42,286 bases of DNA from Synergistaceae bacterium (GTDB lineage: Bacteria; Synergistota; Synergistia; Synergistales; Aminobacteriaceae), in the NCBI GenBank assembly GCA_017444345.1, contig JAFSWW010000133.1, forward strand, positions 1-42,286. Reading direction: 5' to 3'. The translations under genes and the position numbers were made by a program. Shown here piece after piece: positions 35,940 through 42,286 of the stretch; position 1 is the first letter of the stretch, and the number at the start of each line of letters is the position of its first letter. A model generated the notes under the pieces. That model was given only the letters and a program-made list of their open reading frames with translations, ran no database searches and was not told where the DNA came from.

Positions 35940-35967
35940 TTGACTATATAAAAATTTTAAGTAAAAT
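35940..35967 (+). promoter_or_regulatory. Candidate promoter upstream of tRNA-Gln
   Basis: TTGACT (35940-35945), a 16-bp spacer and TAAAAT (35962-35967) could drive a transcript through the hairpin at 35985-36019 into tRNA-Gln. The -10 box is poor. Confidence 0.35.
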
Positions 35968-35984
35968 AAAAGCCTGATGAATTA

Positions 35985-36019
35985 GGAAGCCGCAACTTCT
36001 ATAAGTGGCGGTAGTTCAC
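35985..36019 (+). mobile_element. Solo IS200/IS605-type right end (omega-RNA-like hairpin)
   Basis: The sequence opens with GGAAGC, followed by a hairpin CCGC-a-ACTT / ctat / AAGT-g-GCGG (35990-36011) and TAGTTCAC. This GGAAGCC...GGTAGTTCAC layout is that of IS605-family right ends and of the 3' scaffold of TnpB guide RNAs. No tnpA or tnpB gene lies nearby; ftsH ends 50 bp upstream and the tRNA starts 20 bp downstream. GTAAAATAAA flanks the element on both sides (35961-35970 and 36020-36029). It looks like an excision scar or a non-autonomous end. Confidence 0.6.
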
Positions 36020-36038
36020 GTAAAATAAATCGCGTTGT

Positions 36039-36109
36039 TGGGGAGTAGTCTAAAGGCAGGACACCGGAATTTGGATCCGAGAATGTTGGTTCGATTCCAG
36101 CCTCCCCAG
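36039..36109 (+). tRNA. tRNA-Gln(TTG)
   Basis: The cloverleaf is complete. The acceptor TGGGGAG (36039-36045) pairs with CTCCCCA (36102-36108), with discriminator G. The D-arm is GTC/GAC. The anticodon stem CCGGA/TCCGA has one C-A mismatch at its outer end, and the loop ATTTGGA gives anticodon TTG (36071-36073 region). The T-arm is GTTGG/CCAGC with loop TTCGATT. CCA is not encoded. It lies 30 bp before glmU. Confidence 0.95.
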
Positions 36110-36139
36110 TTTAACGAAATAAACGAGGTGATTTAATTC

Positions 36140-37510
36140 ATGAAAGATTTATGCGTTTTCGTCATGGCGGCAGGTAAAGGCACAAGAATGAAGAGCGCAG
36201 AACCTAAAGTTTTACAGCCCGTTTTAGACAGACCGATTATAGATTACGTGTTAAATAATATCTTATCGGCCGGAATAAGTCCCGAAAATATTTGTGTTCT
36301 TGTAGGTTCAGGAGGCGACAAAGTAGAAGCTCACATAAAAAATTTATTCCCATCAATCAAAATTTTATATCAGCATGAACAACTAGGCACGGGCCACGCT
36401 GTTAAATGCGCTCGTGAATTCTGGGCAGAATATAATAATTTAATCGTCTTAAATGGTGATTTGCCCCTGATTACACCTGAAAGCCTTAAAAATTTAATCG
36501 CAAATTGTGATAATCATGACTGCACGGTAATAACTTTTATAGCGCAAAATCCCGCCTCATACGGCCGAATAATCCGAGAAAATAATCAAGTTTCTATAAT
36601 AGAATATAAAGACGCTAATCAATCACAGCGCACTATTAAAGAAGTCAACGCAGGCTGTTACGCATTCCGTGTTAAATCGCTTGAGAAAATTATAGACTTA
36701 ATCAATAATGATAATTCCCAGCATGAATATTATTTGACTGACGCATTAGCTTTAATGAATAATCAGGGCATGACGACTACAGCATTTATCATGTCTGAGC
36801 AGGAAATGCAGGGGGTTAATACTCAATCAGAGCTAGCTAATGTTACGCGTGATTTAAGAATGAGAATAATTAATTACTGGCTCGATAACGGCGTTAGAAT
36901 TCTTGACCCTGAAAGCGTTTATATAGGCTCAGACGTGAAATTATCACCCGATGTAGTAATAATGCCGAACGTTCAAATTTACGGAAATAGCGAAATTCAA
37001 GCAAACAGCTATATCGGCTCAGGCTGTATATTAAATAATGCTAAACTCGGCTCTGACGTGAAATTAATAGCTTATGTGATAGTCGAGAACAGCGAATTAA
37101 AGGATTTTGCCAAAGCCGGCCCGTTTTGTTATATCCGTGATAATTCGTGCTTAGAAAGTAATTCTTTTGCGGGCAAATTCGTGGAGTTAAAGAATTCTCA
37201 TATAGGCGCAAATTCCAAAGTCCCGCATTTGTCTTACATGGGAGATGCTACACTAGGGCATGACGTGAATATAGGCGCAGGAAGTATTACTTGCAATTAT
37301 GACGGCGAACACAAAAATAAAACTTTTATCGGTAATAATTGCTTTATAGGCTCTGACACAATGTTTGTAGCACCGGCTGAAATCGGCGATAATGCGGCAA
37401 CTGCGGCGGGGTCTGTGATAACTCAAAAAGTGCCTGATAATTCTTTAGGAGTAGGACGCGCAAGACAAGTTAATATAATTGACTGGTCATTGAGGCATAA
37501 CAAGAAATAA
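36140..37510 (+). CDS. glmU: Bifunctional GlmU (GlcNAc-1-P uridyltransferase / GlcN-1-P acetyltransferase)
   Basis: This makes UDP-GlcNAc for peptidoglycan and lipopolysaccharide. The 456-aa product has an N-terminal nucleotidyltransferase domain (VMAAGKGTRMKSAEPKVLQPV, LNGDLPLI) and, from about 250, a left-handed beta-helix acetyltransferase domain with hexapeptide repeats and the GSITCNYDGEHKNKTFIG motif. GAGGTG lies upstream of the ATG. glmU-prs is a conserved pair in Firmicutes and relatives; prs starts 24 bp downstream. Confidence 0.97.
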   Translation: MKDLCVFVMAAGKGTRMKSAEPKVLQPVLDRPIIDYVLNNILSAGISPENICVLVGSGGDKVEAHIKNLFPSIKILYQHEQLGTGHAVKCAREFWAEYNNLIVLNGDLPLITPESLKNLIANCDNHDCTVITFIAQNPASYGRIIRENNQVSIIEYKDANQSQRTIKEVNAGCYAFRVKSLEKIIDLINNDNSQHEYYLTDALALMNNQGMTTTAFIMSEQEMQGVNTQSELANVTRDLRMRIINYWLDNGVRILDPESVYIGSDVKLSPDVVIMPNVQIYGNSEIQANSYIGSGCILNNAKLGSDVKLIAYVIVENSELKDFAKAGPFCYIRDNSCLESNSFAGKFVELKNSHIGANSKVPHLSYMGDATLGHDVNIGAGSITCNYDGEHKNKTFIGNNCFIGSDTMFVAPAEIGDNAATAAGSVITQKVPDNSLGVGRARQVNIIDWSLRHNKK

Positions 37511-37534
37511 TATCGCGAAAGGAGTTAATTAATC

Positions 37535-38500
37535 TTGTCAAGAGGACACGGCATAAAAATTTTTTCCGGCACAGCTCACCCTGAATTTGCCGAGAGAATC
37601 AGCAGAGAATTAAACGTCCCATTATCAGATATTAAACGCTACAGATTTTCAGACGGAGAAATAGGCATTAGCTTAAATGAGCCAGTCAGAGGCGCTGACG
37701 TGTTTATTATTCAACCGACATGCACCCCCGCAAATGAAAATATTATAGAATTGCTTATAATGGCCGATTCAATGCGCAGGGCTTCAGCTCATTATATAAA
37801 CGCTGTAATTCCCTATTACGGCTATGCTCGTCAAGACAGGAAGGCAAAACCTAGAGAGCCAATCACTGCAAAATTAATCGCTAATTTATTGACACAAGGC
37901 GGCTTTGACAGGGTAATCACAGCAGATTTACACACGGGCCAGTTACAAGGCTTCTTTGATATTCCTGTTGACCACTTAACGGGCATGAAGTTACTTGCTG
38001 ACTACTTTAAAAATTTTCTTGCGCAGGATTTAGAAAATGGGCGTGTTGTTGTTGTGTCGCCTGATACCGGCGGAGTTACAAGGGCGCGGCGTTTTGCTAC
38101 ACTCTTAGACACTGATATTGCTATAGTCGACAAAAGGCGTTCTTATGATGTCGCTAACGTCTCTGAAGTTATTGACATTGTCGGCAATATTAATAATAGA
38201 ATTGCTATATTAGTCGATGACATGATTGACACGGCGGGAACGATTTGTCATGCGGCTGAGGCTCTCAAAGAAAAGGGCTGCCTGAAAATTTATGCCTGTG
38301 CTACTCATGCTGTATTATCAGGCCCGGCTATTGACAGGATTAATAGCTCATGTATAGAAAAATTAATCTGCTCTGACACTATACCCATTACGAGCGAAAA
38401 AATTTCAAGCAAAATCATGCAACTTTCTATAGCACCGTTATTTGCTGAAGCTATTAGACGAGTTCACGAGGAATTATCAATCAGTAACATGTTTGATTAA
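37535..38500 (+). CDS. prs: Ribose-phosphate pyrophosphokinase
   Basis: This makes PRPP from ribose 5-phosphate and ATP. The 321-aa product has the ATP-binding Arg region YYGYARQDRKAKPREPITAK, catalytic ADLHTGQLQGFFDIPVDHL, and the PRPP loop VVVSPDTGGVTRAR then ILVDDMIDTAGTI. The start is TTG with AAAGGAG about 11 nt upstream. A rho-independent terminator follows, separating it from the poly-G gene. Confidence 0.96.
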   Translation: MSRGHGIKIFSGTAHPEFAERISRELNVPLSDIKRYRFSDGEIGISLNEPVRGADVFIIQPTCTPANENIIELLIMADSMRRASAHYINAVIPYYGYARQDRKAKPREPITAKLIANLLTQGGFDRVITADLHTGQLQGFFDIPVDHLTGMKLLADYFKNFLAQDLENGRVVVVSPDTGGVTRARRFATLLDTDIAIVDKRRSYDVANVSEVIDIVGNINNRIAILVDDMIDTAGTICHAAEALKEKGCLKIYACATHAVLSGPAIDRINSSCIEKLICSDTIPITSEKISSKIMQLSIAPLFAEAIRRVHEELSISNMFD

Positions 38501-38518
38501 ATAATATTATAATATTAT
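38501..38518. repeat. 18-bp perfect palindrome after prs
   Basis: ATAATATTATAATATTAT reads the same on both strands and follows the prs stop codon directly. It is made only of A and T, so it may be chance or a regulator site. Confidence 0.35.
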
Positions 38519-38519
38519 G

Positions 38520-38547
38520 CAGGTCTTGATTAAATAGGCCTGTTTTT
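38520..38547 (+). terminator. Rho-independent terminator of prs
   Basis: CAGGTC (38520-38525) pairs with GGCCTG (38537-38542) with one wobble, followed by five T. It lies 20 nt after the prs stop. Confidence 0.7.
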
Positions 38548-38578
38548 ATTATATTATTATCAGGAGGGCGATTTTAAC

Positions 38579-40387
38579 GTGCAAGCTGTGATTTTAGCTG
38601 CGGGAATGGGCAAGAGGCTTAAAGAATTAACCCGCAATAATACAAAATGTATGGTAAAAGTCAACGGCGTTACTCTAATTGAACGAATGCTAAGACAGCT
38701 GGACAAGCATAATTTATCGCGTGTTATTATAGTTATCGGCTATGAAAGTGAGAAGCTAATTAAATATATTGCAACTCTCAACACAAAAACGCCGATTGTG
38801 TATATTAATAATTCCATCTATGACAAGACTAATAATATTTACTCGCTGGCACTCGCAAGTGAGCATTTATGCAATGAAGATACTTTGTTGCTTGAGTCTG
38901 ATTTAATATTTGATGATTCCGTTATTGATTGCATTCTTGACGACCCTCGCGAAAATTTAGCACTTGTCGATAAATATGAGTCATGGATGGACGGGACATG
39001 CGTAAAATTACATAGGGGGGGGGGGGGCATAGAGTCATTCGTTCCCGGCAAAAAATTTAAATTTGACGAGATTCACGAATATTATAAAACTGTGAATATT
39101 TACAAGTTCAGCGAACATTTTTCACGAACTCACTATGTGCCTTTTCTTAAAGCCTATCAGGAAGCACTCGGACGCAATGAGTACTATGAGCAGGTTCTAA
39201 GAATTATAACTATGCTCGATTATCCCGAAATTGAAGCGAAAAAATTACACGGTCAAAAATGGTACGAGATAGACGACATTCAAGACTTAGAAATCGCCGA
39301 GTCTATTTTTATGCCAAATGATGACGAGAAAATTAAACGCTTTGAAGCAAGATACGGCGGTTATTGGCGTTATCCGGGACTGATTGATTACTGCTATTTA
39401 GTTAATCCGTTCTTCCCGCCTAAGAGATTGCTTGACGAAATACGCGCAAATTTTGATGTCTTATTAACAAATTATCCCAGCGGTATGCAAGTGAATTCTT
39501 TATTAGCCGCAAAAAATTTTAACGTGAATATAAATAATATTTGCCCCGGTAATGGAGCTGCCGAGCTGATAAAAAGCCTCATGGAAAATATTATAACTGG
39601 TAATGCCGGCTTTATTCGTCCCACTTTTGAAGAGTACCCGAATAGATATAATAATGAGAACTCTATAATTTTCACGCCTCCGAGCCGTGATTATAAATAT
39701 GACGCTGATGATATTATAAAATTTTTCGCTGATAAAGAAATTAGCGCGCTCGTCTTAATAAATCCCGATAACCCAAGCGGAAATTATATAAATAAATCAG
39801 ATATTAATAAATTAATTGCGTTCACTCACGAGAAAAAATGCAAGTTAATACTTGATGAGTCATTCGCTGATTTCGCAGATGAGAGTGATAATTCATTCAT
39901 AAATCAGGAAATATTAAGCGCAAATAAGCATTTATTTATCGTCAAAAGCATATCAAAATCCTACGGAGTGCCGGGGCTTAGACTGGGCATTCTTGCGTCA
40001 GGTGATTGCGAGATAATTTCACACCTCAAGAAAGATATTGCAATCTGGAATATAAATTCTTTCGCGGAGTTCTTTATGCAGATTTTAGGCAAGTACGATA
40101 AAGACTATCACGAGGCATTAAATAAATTCAGGCTTGAACGTGAGAGATTTACGCGTGAACTTGAGAGAATAAATAATTTAACAGTATTTCACTCACAAGC
40201 AAATTTCTTAATGGCTGAAGTTAAAGGCATTTCTTCGGACGAACTCGCTAAAAAACTGCTGGTCAGGCACAATATATTAATCAAAAATTTAGCTCGCAAA
40301 ACAGGGCAGAATTATATACGTCTGGCAATAAGAAATCAAAGCGATAATAATATTTTAATCGAGGCCCTGAAGCAAGAATTAAATTAA
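38579..40387 (+). CDS. Cytidylyltransferase-aminotransferase fusion (PntC-AEPT-like) with in-frame poly-G tract
   Basis: The 602-aa product joins an N-terminal LicC/PntC-type nucleotidyltransferase (about 1-245; LAAGMGKRL at 6-14, KCMVKV, LLESDLIFDD) to a C-terminal fold-I PLP aminotransferase (about 265-602; NPDNPSGNYI, ISKSYGVPGLRLG with PLP Lys about 460). In Treponema denticola this fusion order is known as PntC-AEPT, which makes 2-aminoethylphosphonate and activates it as the CMP derivative. Phosphocholine-type activation is the alternative. No PEP mutase or phosphonopyruvate decarboxylase gene lies in the window. It starts at GTG after CAGGAGGG. A run of 13 G (39015-39027) encodes R146-GGGG; loss of one G gives a stop after residue 150, and gain of one after 160. 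The frame here is intact. Confidence 0.8.
   Translation: MQAVILAAGMGKRLKELTRNNTKCMVKVNGVTLIERMLRQLDKHNLSRVIIVIGYESEKLIKYIATLNTKTPIVYINNSIYDKTNNIYSLALASEHLCNEDTLLLESDLIFDDSVIDCILDDPRENLALVDKYESWMDGTCVKLHRGGGGIESFVPGKKFKFDEIHEYYKTVNIYKFSEHFSRTHYVPFLKAYQEALGRNEYYEQVLRIITMLDYPEIEAKKLHGQKWYEIDDIQDLEIAESIFMPNDDEKIKRFEARYGGYWRYPGLIDYCYLVNPFFPPKRLLDEIRANFDVLLTNYPSGMQVNSLLAAKNFNVNINNICPGNGAAELIKSLMENIITGNAGFIRPTFEEYPNRYNNENSIIFTPPSRDYKYDADDIIKFFADKEISALVLINPDNPSGNYINKSDINKLIAFTHEKKCKLILDESFADFADESDNSFINQEILSANKHLFIVKSISKSYGVPGLRLGILASGDCEIISHLKKDIAIWNINSFAEFFMQILGKYDKDYHEALNKFRLERERFTRELERINNLTVFHSQANFLMAEVKGISSDELAKKLLVRHNILIKNLARKTGQNYIRLAIRNQSDNNILIEALKQELN
39015..39027 (+). repeat. Poly-G tract, 13 bases, inside a coding region
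   Basis: Thirteen uninterrupted G lie within a very AT-rich gene, encoding Gly-Gly-Gly-Gly at a predicted beta-turn of the nucleotidyltransferase domain. It is the longest homopolymer I see in the window. Tracts of this length are prone to slipped-strand change, as in Campylobacter and Helicobacter contingency genes. Confidence 0.95.
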
Positions 40388-40419
40388 TTTATTTATCAAG
40401 TCAGAGCCTTTGATTTAAG

Positions 40420-41187
40420 CTAATAAAATTTTCTCGCGTAACAATACCAGTAAATACCCCCGACAAAAAACGCTCCGCCCGTGATATTTCCTAGTGTTAC
40501 GGGCAATAAATTATTAAACATTTCCGGCCAAGTTACAGCACTATTCGCAAATATAGCAGCTGGTATATAATACATGTTCGCTATACTGTGTTCAAAGCCT
40601 GAAATCACAAATAAGCACACAGGAAAGAATACCGCTAAAATCTTACCCGTAAAATCATCAGCCCCGGCCGACATCCATACAGCTAAACACACAAGCCAGT
40701 TGCATAATATGCCGCGTATAAATGCCTGCATAAATGATAGATTAATTTTTACAAGTGCTATATTTATCGTGAAGATTTCTAGTTTTTCACTAAGTAAGCC
40801 CGATTTTGCTATTAAATACGCTATTAATAAGCCCCCTATGAAATTCCCGATATAAACTATTAGCCATGATTTTATTAATTGCGTGAAAGTTATTCGCCGT
40901 TCACTCAATGACATAATCATTAAACAATTACCCGTGAATAATTCTGCGCCTGCTAATACTACCATTATTAAGCCAGCCGGAAATATTAAGCCTGCTAATA
41001 ATTTAGCCAGCCCGGGATTATTTATTGCGTGTGATAGCATATTTGCTGCTTGAGCACCGAATGCGATATATACACCTGCTAGAATGCTTAAATTTATTTG
41101 CTGTGATATTCTTAAATTTGCCTTCTTTACTCCTGAATTTATCACGCTTTCTGCGATTTCTGAAGGCGTTAAAAATAGTCTTTGCAT
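40420..41187 (-). CDS. Formate/nitrite transporter family protein
   Basis: A 255-aa pentameric-channel family protein with six hydrophobic segments. It shows the family AELFTGNCLMIM motif (omega-loop side) near 80, a central GNFIGGLL, and GFEHSIANMY near 198, whose His gates anion passage in FocA. Substrate could be formate, nitrite or hydrosulfide; no formate lyase gene is nearby. AGGAGTG about 7 nt before the ATG supports the start. It is convergent with the fusion gene, and the OCD-like gene ends 32 bp upstream of its start on the same strand. Confidence 0.9.
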   Translation of the reverse strand: MQRLFLTPSEIAESVINSGVKKANLRISQQINLSILAGVYIAFGAQAANMLSHAINNPGLAKLLAGLIFPAGLIMVVLAGAELFTGNCLMIMSLSERRITFTQLIKSWLIVYIGNFIGGLLIAYLIAKSGLLSEKLEIFTINIALVKINLSFMQAFIRGILCNWLVCLAVWMSAGADDFTGKILAVFFPVCLFVISGFEHSIANMYYIPAAIFANSAVTWPEMFNNLLPVTLGNITGGAFFVGGIYWYCYARKFY

Positions 41188-41218
41188 GATTTCTCACTCC
41201 TTTTACTATAATTATATA

Positions 41219-42190
41219 TTATAGCCAAAATTTAGAGCTTGAGCCTTTCATGTTTATATCTATATTTATATTATTACGGCAAAGTTTATATATATTAGCA
41301 GCAAAATTTATATCATGTGCAGCAATCCCGATATTGTATGCTAAAATTCTTTCTTGATTGCTTTCACGTCCGGGGGATTTTCCGGTCAAAATATCTGACA
41401 CTTCAGCGAAATACTTAAATCCCGCAAAATTCTTAAAGTGTTTCACATGGCCGTAATCGTCTGCAAAAATTTTATCAAATATTAAATCGCAATTAGTAAA
41501 TCCCCTAGTATGAACAGGCAAAACAAGAACTCCGGGCGAAAAAATTTCATTATCAGCGCAAAAATCTTTATCGGCATATGTTACAGCAGATATTATAACG
41601 TCCGAATTCCGCATTAAATCATTATAATCTGAAACGCATTCAAATTTTAAATTTTTATAGCCGGCAAAACGTGTTATAAATAAATCTTCCTGCGATTTAT
41701 AGCGCAATAATTTTATTTGCAAGTCCCGTTTATATAATTCAGCAAGCACTAACAAGACAGCCCGTGCAGTGTTGCCAAGTCCCATAATAGCTATATTGCT
41801 GAAATTTTCTCTAGCAAGTAACTTTATCGAATGTGCTGCTACTGCTCCCGTTCTCATTGCCGTTATCCAGTCAGCATTCAATAAAGCTAATTCTTCGCCA
41901 CTATCTGCGTTAAATAATATTAATATGCTCTCAAGTGCAGGCTCTCTATTTGGATAACGAGTTACTATTTTTACGCCTCCCACTGAATAATCAAGCGGTG
42001 AATATTCACCAGGAATTATACACGGCATTACGTTGCAAAATCTGCCGTCTAGTAAACTTGAAAATTTCATGCTGATTTTTGGCGGAAGTATTATATTTGC
42101 TTTATTAATTAATAGCTCGTTCACCCAGTTATAACAAGTAACAGGACTTATTCCCATGGAGGCTATATCTTCAAATTTAATTATTTTCAT
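41219..42190 (-). CDS. Ornithine cyclodeaminase / mu-crystallin family protein
   Basis: A 323-aa NAD(P)-dependent enzyme of the OCD family, which includes ornithine cyclodeaminase, pyrroline carboxylate reductase and alanine dehydrogenase of archaeal type. The N-terminal part carries GVKIVTRYPNREPALES and the ALLNADWITAMRTGAVAA substrate region; the Rossmann loop is MGLGNTAR near 135. The C-terminal tail is Asn-rich. I choose ATG 42190, because GGAG lies 9 nt upstream; a TTG at 42205 is also in frame. Nine TTGTC/TTGTA repeats lie 45 bp upstream. It may share a transcript with the downstream transporter. Exact substrate is not visible. Confidence 0.85.
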   Translation of the reverse strand: MKIIKFEDIASMGISPVTCYNWVNELLINKANIILPPKISMKFSSLLDGRFCNVMPCIIPGEYSPLDYSVGGVKIVTRYPNREPALESILILFNADSGEELALLNADWITAMRTGAVAAHSIKLLARENFSNIAIMGLGNTARAVLLVLAELYKRDLQIKLLRYKSQEDLFITRFAGYKNLKFECVSDYNDLMRNSDVIISAVTYADKDFCADNEIFSPGVLVLPVHTRGFTNCDLIFDKIFADDYGHVKHFKNFAGFKYFAEVSDILTGKSPGRESNQERILAYNIGIAAHDINFAANIYKLCRNNINIDINMKGSSSKFWL

Positions 42191-42234
42191 GCTGCCAGAC
42201 TCCAATTATAATTATTTATATTAGAGTAAAATAT

Positions 42235-42279
42235 TTGTATTGTCTTGTCTTGTCTTGTATTGTCTTGTCTTGTATTGTC
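42235..42279. repeat. Nine tandem pentanucleotide repeats (TTGTC/TTGTA)
   Basis: Nine 5-bp units in a row, with final bases A, C, C, C, A, C, C, A, C. Read on the minus strand they are GACAA/TACAA units directly upstream of the OCD-like gene, between a perfect TTGACA (42281-42276) and a TAATAT (42223-42218). A change of copy number would alter promoter spacing. Confidence 0.9.
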
Positions 42280-42286
42280 AATTTTA

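Noticed and set aside
35936-36038. TnpB or TnpA gene next to the IS605-like end
   Set aside because: There is no room and no open frame between ftsH and the tRNA; only the end-like hairpin is present.
1-42286. CRISPR array
   Set aside because: No regularly spaced repeats of 23-40 bp with unique spacers; the repeats found are pentamers, homopolymers or short duplications.

Overview
The window is 42.3 kb of AT-rich bacterial chromosome, mostly ordinary housekeeping DNA. Gene content and order suggest a Synergistota (Synergistetes) genome, probably a host-associated one. The pointers are the minus-strand run metG - DUF2157 - dNK - Nif3 - trpS - rsuA-type - HDOD - cmk - plsC - yicC - gmk - ftsH, a DUF1659/DUF2922 pair, a flagellar cap gene and frequent TTG/GTG starts. 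This placement is inference; a deep Firmicutes relative cannot be excluded. No rRNA, CRISPR array, prophage or complete insertion sequence was seen.

Layout. 0.1-4.7 kb (+): an SbcC-like zinc-hook coiled-coil protein without ATPase heads, a GNAT acetyltransferase and lysA. 4.7-8.6 kb (+): a very large fliD (1290 aa) with repeated inserted modules. 8.7-9.8 kb (-): a family 4 glycosyltransferase. 9.9-12.0 kb (+): malic enzyme and an AEC carrier, probably one malate unit. 12.2-14.6 kb (-): cobalamin-dependent methionine synthase without the reactivation domain. 14.7-15.05 kb: a compact unit with a 51-aa basic/membrane peptide and structured flanks. 15.05-16.75 kb: a second AEC carrier (-) and a degenerate YfiH-type protein (+). 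16.7-28.9 kb (-): the long housekeeping run. 28.95-32.7 kb (+): gtrA, adenine deaminase and a purine permease, the last two forming a purine salvage pair. 32.7-33.2 kb (-): the DUF2922/DUF1659 pair. 33.6-35.9 kb (+): a cupin and a second ftsH. 36.0-38.5 kb (+): a solo IS605-like end, tRNA-Gln(TTG), glmU and prs. 38.6-40.4 kb (+): a cytidylyltransferase-aminotransferase fusion. 40.4-42.2 kb (-): a formate/nitrite transporter and an ornithine cyclodeaminase-like gene.

The most notable signals are at the right end. The nucleotidyltransferase-aminotransferase fusion carries an uninterrupted run of 13 G inside its reading frame, and gain or loss of one G gives a stop within 14 codons. About 2 kb further on, nine tandem TTGTC/TTGTA pentamers lie just upstream of the ornithine cyclodeaminase-like gene. 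Together they look like phase-variation (contingency) loci around a surface-decoration or phosphonate-type activation enzyme.

Other unusual points are the headless SbcC-like protein, the expanded FliD, an orphan IS605/omega-RNA-type hairpin in front of tRNA-Gln, three G-quadruplex-capable intergenic elements each next to a hairpin, and two places where the 3' end of a gene is duplicated just downstream of it.
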